DNA of 64,000 bases from Litomosoides sigmodontis (Eukaryota; Nematoda; Chromadorea; Rhabditida; Onchocercidae): the NCBI GenBank assembly GCA_963070105.1, contig OY718806.1:3989865-4053864 (forward strand), given 5' to 3'. Below, piece by piece: positions 49,801-64,000 of the stretch (position 1 is the first letter of the stretch; each line of letters begins with the position of its first letter). A program made the position numbers and the translations under genes. The notes below the pieces were generated by a model. It had not been told where the DNA came from and made no database searches. It worked only from the letters and a program-made list of their open reading frames with translations.

Positions 49801-51048
49801 AAAGATGAACCGGATACACTGTAAGATAAAATGTATTCAATAACGACGGCTTTTCAATCCAATCCAACGACTCGATGCACTTTTTCACCTGCACATATAA
49901 ATTTGCAAAAACATGAATGTTCCATGATTAATATTTGAAATGATTTCGACTAATTAACGAAAGCATTGCCAACGTATTATAGTAACTAAATTTAAAAAAA
50001 ACGTATTATAGTAGCTAAATTAAAAAAAACGTATTATAGTAACTAAATTAAAAAACAAGGAAAAATTCAATTATATGCAAACTAGTGTAATGCAAATTGA
50101 ATCATAAAAAAGATCGACATCTAGTATGTCTAATATGATAAAGAAAGCGGTTGTCCAGAGACAAAGTTAAATTAGAAGCATATTTTGAGCATAAAAAGCG
50201 ACCTTTGAAGCAGCATTATATAAGATTTGTTTCCTATCAAGATTTCTGAATGTTTCATGAGTATTTACAGCAAGAACTGATCCGTTCACCGGAATTACGT
50301 TTTTATTCCACTCTGATTTTATCAAAAATGCATCAAACGATATAGATAATCTTGTGCTTGATGTTCCGGGATCTTCTATAACATTATTAGATTTATTATC
50401 GATATAAGAGTTCCACCACTCTATTAACCTCCGGTATGCTATTATACATGCAACAATGAGATGTTATCGCTAACCCAACACATGTAATCTGTGTGCCTAG
50501 GCCTCTTAAATGCAGACTATTACAGAAATACTTCTAATTACTACATGAAAATCATATTTCGAACCAGTACTTCGTTACAGAGGTACTAATTAATCTCTTA
50601 GAACAGCACCAGAACCAATTCCAAATTCATCTAACTCAACAAGTGTTTGTGGTCAGATAAAAAAGGTAGTTCGAGTTTTCTACGACAAAAAAATGTAAAC
50701 TGAGTTAGCGTTATTGCTTAAAAATAACGATTCGATATAAAATCGGGTTGGTGATCTTTTTCATGGGTTAAAAAGAACAATGATTTTGCAGACAATTTTG
50801 TCCCATAAATGTGCAGAAAACTACTTAACGGCTACTATAAATCCAGTTCATCGATCATAAGGTATTGTTTACAAAACTTTCTTTGATACAAAACTTATAA
50901 AATCCAAAGCAAAATTACGGTTGCAGTATGTGGCAGTGATGGAATGTGGTTGTTCGTCCAACTTCCAATCATTTAACTTCCGCGTGCCCAATTCATCCCA
51001 GAACAATGGGTCAACGAAGGTTGTGAAGGAAACAAATTTCACCGCCAT
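46871..51048 (-). CDS. atg-7: Ubiquitin-like modifier-activating enzyme ATG7 (autophagy E1-like)
   Basis: Activates ATG12 and ATG8/LGG proteins for autophagosome formation. Eleven exons join in phase: 50895-51048, 50203-50375, 49820-49888, 49371-49681, 49101-49280, 48388-48597, 48080-48231, 47858-47988, 47548-47751, 47168-47347, 46871-47083; 658 aa (human 703). The N-terminal domain shows [31 protein letters not shown] and [15 protein letters not shown]. The E1-type fold has [14 protein letters not shown], the nucleotide loop [51 protein letters not shown] and GCYFCSDV. The catalytic cysteine is in DRTMDQQCT, with [12 protein letters not shown] after it. The C-terminal tail ends DDNESVSSI. 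The 0.5 kb intron at 48598-49100 carries an inverted repeat. ATG 51046-51048 has no near acceptor signal. Confidence 0.97.
48822..48967. repeat. Long inverted repeat in an ATG7 intron (MITE-like or hairpin)
   Basis: Left arm about 48822-48868 and right arm about 48920-48967 are near-perfect reverse complements. Shared core: AGTCGTAAAT on the left and ATTTACGACT on the right, then ATATTAAATTTGAA against TTCAAATTTAATAT. About 50 bases of loop contain a doubled TGCTTACAA. A short non-autonomous DNA transposon or a foldback RNA are both possible. No clear target-site duplication was seen. Confidence 0.7.
49971..50056. repeat. Tandem repeat, 3 copies of about 28-29 bp
   Basis: Three copies of AACGTATTATAGTARCTAAA followed by a T/A-rich spacer, in the ATG7 intron between exons 49820-49888 and 50203-50375. 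The copies differ by one or two bases. Confidence 0.9.
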
Positions 51049-52058
51049 TGTTCAACAACAACACCTTAAGTAGTGCAAAAAATCACGGCGATTTAAACTT
51101 TAAAATCTCCAAATTCTATAAACGAACTCAATTTATCGGGATCCCAACTCTAATTTGGACATTACTTAGAGTACTCTTGTCCTTGCTATAATTATAAACA
51201 ACTATCCAATGAATTAATTGACTGATAAAAATTTCTAGCATATGAGCACATGTTTTTAAAATCCTTTACCTAGTTATTCAATATTTCTACCACTGTATGC
51301 AAATCCAATATTCCGAGGACGGATAAAGATTGAAAAGCTCAACTTTGGTCATCAATTTATTCGTATTTGCAATAAAAAGATATTTAAATTTGATAATATT
51401 AAGACAAAATTCAAGAACAAAAAGAAAATATGAAGCACACTTTATAACTACAAAATTGTTACCTACCAAATGACTCATATGTTTATACAAATGGAATCTT
51501 ACATGTTTATCGATTTATACCAATTCCCCAAAGAGTAATGATACATCTTGGATATTTTGAATTAAAAATACAAGATCCCTCACAACAACAGGAAAAAATA
51601 ACGTAATACATATTTTTAAGAAAATCACAGACAAACTAGTAAATATATACCTGGAAAAAGAAAAATTGGTACTTCAACCCATGAACCAATTAGGTGTAAA
51701 ATTTAGAACTGCATGACTAGTAAATGACATATAAAAACTCACGACCTCTTCCGGTACCACAGCAAATTGGTACTAGAAACGGTCAAATTAATTTCGGTAA
51801 TGGTACAAGCAAAATTAGCACTGGCAGCTTCATGGAAATGTCGTAATAAAACTAAAGGCGTGCGCTACTCCAAATTGTACAATCGCCGACAAGGCAATAA
51901 ATGAATACAAGGTATTTCAATAAGGCTCTTTTAAGAGATTCTAACAGCATTTTTCCACTGGCAGCTACTCCTTTACAATATCAAGCACTGAAAGTAATTA
52001 ATTCAAATGAAATGTAATCAGTTGAAGTAATAATAAATATGAAGACAACTGAAAAAAA
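51049..52058. other. Interval between MINDY and ATG7
   Basis: About 1.0 kb, AT-rich, between two minus-strand genes. It should contain the MINDY 3' UTR and the ATG7 5' region. No coding exon, TATA box or trans-splice site near the ATG7 start was recognised. Confidence 0.5.
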
Positions 52059-54715
52059 TTACGACGAACGAACATTGTAATTTTTGCTTGCTCTCATAGT
52101 TTGAGTCGACGATGGTAATGCACGTACTCGTGAAACTTCATGCTGTACATATCCTTCAGCTGAGAGACTTATTTCGTTTGTTTGCCTAGAAACAAGTCGA
52201 AAAAAAAAGTAAAGAAAAAGCAGTTTGCCAAGGTAAGGGAAGTATATTGAAATAAATTAACAAATTAATTACTTCTGAAAAAACAAAATCTTCAAAGTGC
52301 ATTTTTAGAAAGAAATTAAAAGCGTAAAACGAGAAAAAAGAAGAAGACGTTTACGTGTTTCGATTTTCCACACTTTCCTTCTCGGCTTCTTGTATGGAAA
52401 GAGCCAACAAGTAACTGAAATAGTTAGTGCTGATTTAAACTGAACGGCAGAAAGTAAAGAAAAGTTCGAGCTTTAAATACAACTGTGTTGAAAAATCAGA
52501 AATTTCACAACTCAAAATTGTTTCATGATTACATTCTAATACATTTGTCAAAAATATGGGAGTAAATGGGACCTAAATTGTTCCAACTTATACTGGCCAC
52601 ATAAAAAATCCATGTCAGTAACTACAACATACCTTACATTCTGGAATGATTCACCAGCGCATATTACAAAAACATTTCGAGGTTGAGTACTGCTGAACTG
52701 TTTAAACACAAAAATCCAACGACAGAAACATAAACGTAAGTGAGCAAACGACTGTTTAAATTAAAAATTTGAACCTACTCGGCACTCTCGTTAGCAAGGA
52801 TGCTCGACTTATATGGTGTGCTGAAAACTGCATTGACGAAGGTAGAATTCCCATCAATACAGTCCAGCGTTTCCCACATGACGGCAGATTCCCCAAGAAA
52901 TCCCATATCCGTAACTAGAACATACAGCGCATCCTAGAAGTAGGATACCACGTAGGATCTCCGTTATAAAAGTTAAGGGTAATAAAACACTAGATGAAAC
53001 AGTAGTTAGAAAATATTATCAAAAGTGTGAATCTTATAAACCTTTTGCTTTGCTAGTGTTTGGAAATGATTATTTCGGAAAAGCACAGCGATTTCACCAT
53101 CCTTGAGATTTGAAAGAAGTTCTCTAATTCCCTGTGTTGTCAGCTGAGATGCGCTTGAATTTAGGAAATTTCTCAGCATGTAATTTTCGGATTCATTGTT
53201 TGTACTAACAATTTTCTCAACTATCCGATTGTAACTTAATCCATCCACCACCCTCACTGAAAAGATTGGTTTCATGAAAAATGACAATGCAAAACATAAT
53301 GCTAAGAGAAATCAACTCATGCCCTGCAATCAAGTAACGGTCCTTAAAATATTCACTCATTTCTTAATTAATAAGACCAAAGAAACCTATCATTTATCCA
53401 GTTACCTTTTGTCATCACATTACTTACACAAACATGTTTTCTGCAACCTAATAGTTCGTATAGGACAGCGTTTCATCAAATACAAATGCTGCTCAAAACA
53501 GCGGAGAATGTGATAATTTTTTTCAATTTATCCGCAATAAGGTTTCAGCATAGCTTAGCATGAAGACAGGATTATTCTACTTTTGTAATTTTGGAAACAG
53601 AGACGAAATTAACAAACATAATTCTTGATCAGCTTGGTCAATAATCCACCCATGCATTAGTGGTATGTTCAGGATATCAAACAATGCGCATGCAGGAGTG
53701 TATTCAAATCTCTTTACTCTGAAAAGTATCAGATAACTACATTTTATTGCGTCGATTTAACAAGGTGAAAGTGTTTAATGTAAAATTGAGCACGAAAAAC
53801 ATGCAACCCACCCAGTAAAATGGATATTTACATCGAGGCCTTTAGGTAAAGAAGGTATTAAAGCGAGCACATCTGATACATTCTGCTCATAATTTGGTAT
53901 TTCGGCTTCATCGATGTCCTGAAACGGAATACAATAACTCTTTTTGACGACTATTAACATTAGTAGTGTTAAGGTTGCATGTGCAAAAAAAATCGTAAAC
54001 TCCTTAGTCTTTCGACGCAATTTATTACATTTCTATGCCATAACACTATTCTATTACAAAACTGATAAGAAAACAATAGATATTACACCCGCAACACTAT
54101 TAATTTAATTGAAAAATCTTTATGTATTGAAACTTAAGTGCTAACCTTCGGCTTGAGGCGAAGAATGCAATCTGCAACGAACTGCAATAATTTCTTTTCG
54201 CTCACTTCTGTGGAACCACATGGTAAAGTAATCTGCCCTGTAAATATTTGGTTCACTCAAACCTCATTTCCGAGCAAACGAAATGCTGGATTACTTTCCA
54301 TTCCTTTTCGATTTACTATTCTAGAGCCAAAAATTTTATAAACTATAAAATAATAAAGCACGACCTCGTAAAAGGAGAACGTTGATAACAGCCAACAGTG
54401 GACACGGCCCATTCTCATTTTGCATCACAACCGCGTATTTCACACCCTCTATATCCATCCATTTGATCTGGACAACGAAATATTAGTGATACATGAAAAT
54501 TAAAAACATCGAGACTCTCAGCACTATGTACAAATCATCTGGATTTTGTCTAAAATATGAATTCTACCCTTTCTGCAATAAAGAGCCCTACAAATTTCTA
54601 TGTAACCATCAGTAAGAGAACCGTAAACTAATTGGAAATTTACATAATAAACACACGACTCGTTTTCAACTGCCTGTTCATCGGCTTCTGAACCATTTTC
54701 ATTTTTATCTGCCAT
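52059..54715 (-). CDS. MINDY1/2: MINDY-1/2-type K48-specific deubiquitinase
   Basis: Cysteine protease that trims Lys48-linked polyubiquitin. Ten exons join in phase: 54644-54715, 54365-54467, 54146-54237, 53812-53918, 53618-53718, 53042-53256, 52779-52933, 52633-52692, 52355-52414, 52059-52185; 363 aa, against 469 for human MINDY1. The catalytic core is visible: Gln and Cys in VVMQNENGPCPLLAVINVLL, then NYEQNVSDVLALIPSLPKGL, VKRFEYTPACALFDILNIPL, LMHGWIIDQ, and the catalytic His in FRNNHFQTL, followed by YVLVTDMGFL. The tail has SYLLALSIQEAEKE, which fits the MIU ubiquitin-binding helix of the family. The C-terminus RASKNYNVRSS lacks the CAAX-like CVIL of the human protein. An acceptor stands one base before the ATG. 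Confidence 0.96.
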
Positions 54716-54725
54716 TCTGTGGACA
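54716..54725 (-). promoter_or_regulatory. Candidate spliced-leader acceptor at the MINDY start
   Basis: The minus strand reads ATGTCCACAG then A and the ATG. A one-base leader after an acceptor is typical of SL trans-splicing and hard to explain otherwise. Confidence 0.5.
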
Positions 54726-55793
54726 TGAGCGATGATATATTTCTTAACTCAGGTGATGTAAAAAAATATGAGCGCAAGAATGCCACACTTCTGAAATTAA
54801 AGATGGCTGCGCGTATACAAACAAAACTAAAATGCTTCCAAACAAAAAGTACACACGCAAATCTGCCTGTTTTCCTGAAGTACATACCATAATCACCAAA
54901 AAACCTCAGTTAGCAAGCACCAGTGATGCAACACTTTCGCACCAGGCAAGAAAAACAAAAATTGGGGCATTTTCAATGCGATGAACTTCATGTTACTGAT
55001 CAGCATTCACAAATCGACCATGAACTCCCACTTGTGTATTTCTGCCAAACTCAAAGAATTCACCTCATTGGAAAAGGTAGATTTTAGTGGCAAAAATACT
55101 ATTCTATGCTCTTGACAACGAAATATGCCGAATAATGAAGAGACAAAGACAAAACATCGTTTTAAATTTTTATGTGGAAATGAATAAATGGTATTTAATT
55201 TTGTATCACTTGTACACAGCACAGATTGATAAAAAAAAAAACAAAAAAGAGAAAAAAGAAACGAATAAGGAGCATGAAATCGCCAAGTTCACAGAATGGA
55301 CAAACGACAAACCCCAAAAAAGAACACTTAAACTAGGTGTTTTAGGATGAAAAATATCAGAGTAACAAGAAAGGGGAGAAAAGAAAATTCATACTACACA
55401 ATACAGATCTTGGACAACGTATAAAGTATTTTTTTGTTATGCACAACACTCGCAGCTATGTTTAGGACGACAGAATTGTGTTGCGAGAAAGGGAAAAGTG
55501 GCAGGAATGCGCTGACATACATTATTTTGAGAGTGCAAAGAGCATAATAGAATAAAATTACCTCTGCATGAAATAAACTTGTTATAATTCCGACAAATTT
55601 TAAAAACAAATCCATGATCTCAAAAAAATACCCCAACCATAATCCCGAACAAAACTTAATCACGTCAAAAAATTGTTCAAATAATCAATGTAGCAGTCAG
55701 GATGCCTTATATTAAGACATGTGGATGCTTTACCTTGCTCAATAAGGCAATGTAACACATCAGCCTGCAACCTCACACATATGTTCTAATTTA
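54726..55793. other. Interval between UBE2D and MINDY
   Basis: About 1.1 kb, AT-rich. Around 55221-55262 the minus strand is a long pyrimidine tract, rich in T with a few C. This is where a U-rich intercistronic element would lie if the genes formed an operon, but the distance is large. No exon was seen. Confidence 0.45.
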
Positions 55794-57234
<1,441 letters not shown>

Positions 57235-57249
57235 TTCAACTGAGTGGTT
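57235..57249 (-). promoter_or_regulatory. Candidate spliced-leader acceptor ahead of UBE2D
   Basis: The minus strand reads AACCACTCAG, then five bases, then ATG. It is a weaker pyrimidine tract than usual but very close to the start. Confidence 0.35.
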
Positions 57250-58700
57250 CTGTCCGTGCTTCAGTAGCTTCAAGCAAAATAACTAAATTTTAAAAGGGAG
57301 AGACAAGTGAAAAAACATCATGTGCAGAACGGATAATAACGACTGATTTCTATTACCAGTGCAATAATTAGCCTGCTGCTAACGACCACTTTCGATATAT
57401 CAAATATTACTTTACATGTTTACAAACAACTTCCGCTAAGATATGCACCTCCCTCCCCCTTTATTAGCCACTAACTACTGTTCACAGATCCACTAAACAT
57501 CATCAAAGCACAATACCAACCGGACGGCAACGGTGGCTTTACAACACATTCCTAGAATTTTGTGAAAACTCCCATCCCATTTGCGTTGTTTTTCTCCTTG
57601 TTTATAACTCCATAGCCTCTACCCCCGCCTCATCCGTTGTGAAGTTCTAGTTTTGCTGCTCATAAGGAAGTCGTGCAAATGTGAACAAATCACCCACAGC
57701 CTGATAACCCGGAGTTAATTTATTTCACCTGTTTGTAGTTTGACTTTTAATTATATATCCGTCAACAGCGCTATAAGTGCTGCTGTCTCACGTAGCGTTT
57801 CAGCATGCCGTAGTTCAATTTTCAGTAGAATTCCACAGATTGTTCGAAACTGACTTAGAGTAGACCAGCCACCGTTGAAGTAAATCATCATCTTTCAGGA
57901 TTTCACCGACTTAGGCCTGATATGGAAAGTATCATAGCAAAACAGAGAATGCAATAATGAAAGTGTAGATCGGTGAACCTGTATTTTTCATATCCCGAAA
58001 ACTTACTATCCAACTTTCAACATCTAATCTTATTCATCTTTATAACTGAATCCAAAGCAACATTTATCAGAAGACAAAATGAAAGCGCTAACAACCAACA
58101 CCAGAAACAGACACGATGAAAACAAAACATGATACGACAGGTCAAGATATCGATAACATACTATAAAATACAGTTTACCTGCACATCAAGGAACTTCCCA
58201 ACTGCCTGGCATAACAGATATCACGTATATACATTTTGACCATGATATTCAAAAATTTAATGAGCCAAAAGTAGCTCATCATGCTTTATTCTAACAATAC
58301 TCCATATCATTATAATAAAACTTAAATTTTAGATGTGGTTAATGTACAATTTTAAGACAGATATCTCGACTTTTAATTTACACCAACATTTACATATCCC
58401 TTGCTTATAGTTTAAATATCCAGATTCTAGCTTGGATAGTCTTGAATAAAACCAAATGTTTGCAATAATTTGCAGCAAAAGACAACAGTCCTTTGCGTAA
58501 GAAACAGATATGGCAAAAATGGAAAAAATGAATCAATAAGAATAAAGTTACATCACAACGGATTATAAGATTGAGATCAAAGAGGAAAATATTAGAATAG
58601 TGCTTTTTATTAACAAATACTTTAAATAAGCTATAAGTACGACGTGCCAACTGGAGGCAGATGGAGACAGCGAGCCTTGCTTTTCCATGTCTCCTCCTTC
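57250..58700. other. Interval between WDFY3 and UBE2D
   Basis: About 1.45 kb. The WDFY3 3' UTR should occupy the upper part, with a minus-strand AATAAA (TTTATT at 58285-58290) about 410 bases past the stop. A GC-higher patch with CCTCCCTCCCCC lies at about 57448-57460 and could belong to the UBE2D promoter. No exon was seen. Confidence 0.5.

Positions 58701-64000
<5,300 letters not shown>

Noticed and set aside
49971..50056. CRISPR-like repeat array
   Set aside because: Only three direct tandem copies with no unique spacers, within an intron of a eukaryotic gene.

Overview
This window is eukaryotic and most likely from a nematode, perhaps a parasitic Spirurina-type worm; the species cannot be fixed from the sequence. 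The evidence is AT-rich DNA, many short GT-AG introns with worm-like TTTCAG acceptors, strong acceptor signals 1-80 bases ahead of several start codons (as expected for spliced-leader addition), and a single-finger GATA factor resembling the nematode EGL-18/ELT-6 group. I found no bacterial operons, no viral genes and no tRNA or rRNA.

Layout. 1-1368 (-): mitochondrial Glu-tRNA(Gln) amidotransferase subunit A, cut by the left edge. 2332-5606 (+): TM9SF3-type nonaspanin. 5607-14600: long gene-poor interval dominated by a perfect 1.6 kb (ATCC)n array at 10045-11643. 14605-17389 (+): GATA transcription factor, 5' end not found. 21016-24123 (-): signal peptide peptidase. 26460-30686 (+): endoplasmin (GRP94). 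30687-36919: gene-poor. 36920-44029 (+): folliculin-interacting protein, rebuilt as 15 phase-consistent exons. 45227-46192 (+): small unassigned ubiquitin-like protein. 46871-51048 (-): ATG7. 52059-54715 (-): MINDY-1/2 deubiquitinase. 55794-57234 (-): UBE2D/LET-70 E2. 58701-right edge (-): C-terminal part of WDFY3/Alfy (PH-BEACH-WD40-FYVE).

Functional themes. The left half holds two ER-lumen or ER-membrane quality-control genes (signal peptide peptidase and endoplasmin), divergently arranged over 2.3 kb. The right 27 kb is a run of six neighbours that all relate to ubiquitin, autophagy or lysosomal nutrient signalling: FNIP, a ubiquitin-like protein, ATG7, a K48-chain deubiquitinase, a ubiquitin E2 and WDFY3. 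The last four are head-to-tail on the minus strand with 1.0-1.5 kb gaps. Whether this is a co-regulated cluster or chance is open. The best candidates for something undescribed are the small ubiquitin-like protein at 45227-46192 and the giant microsatellite. Exon limits below come from splice consensus, reading-frame phase and remembered family sequences; no search was run.
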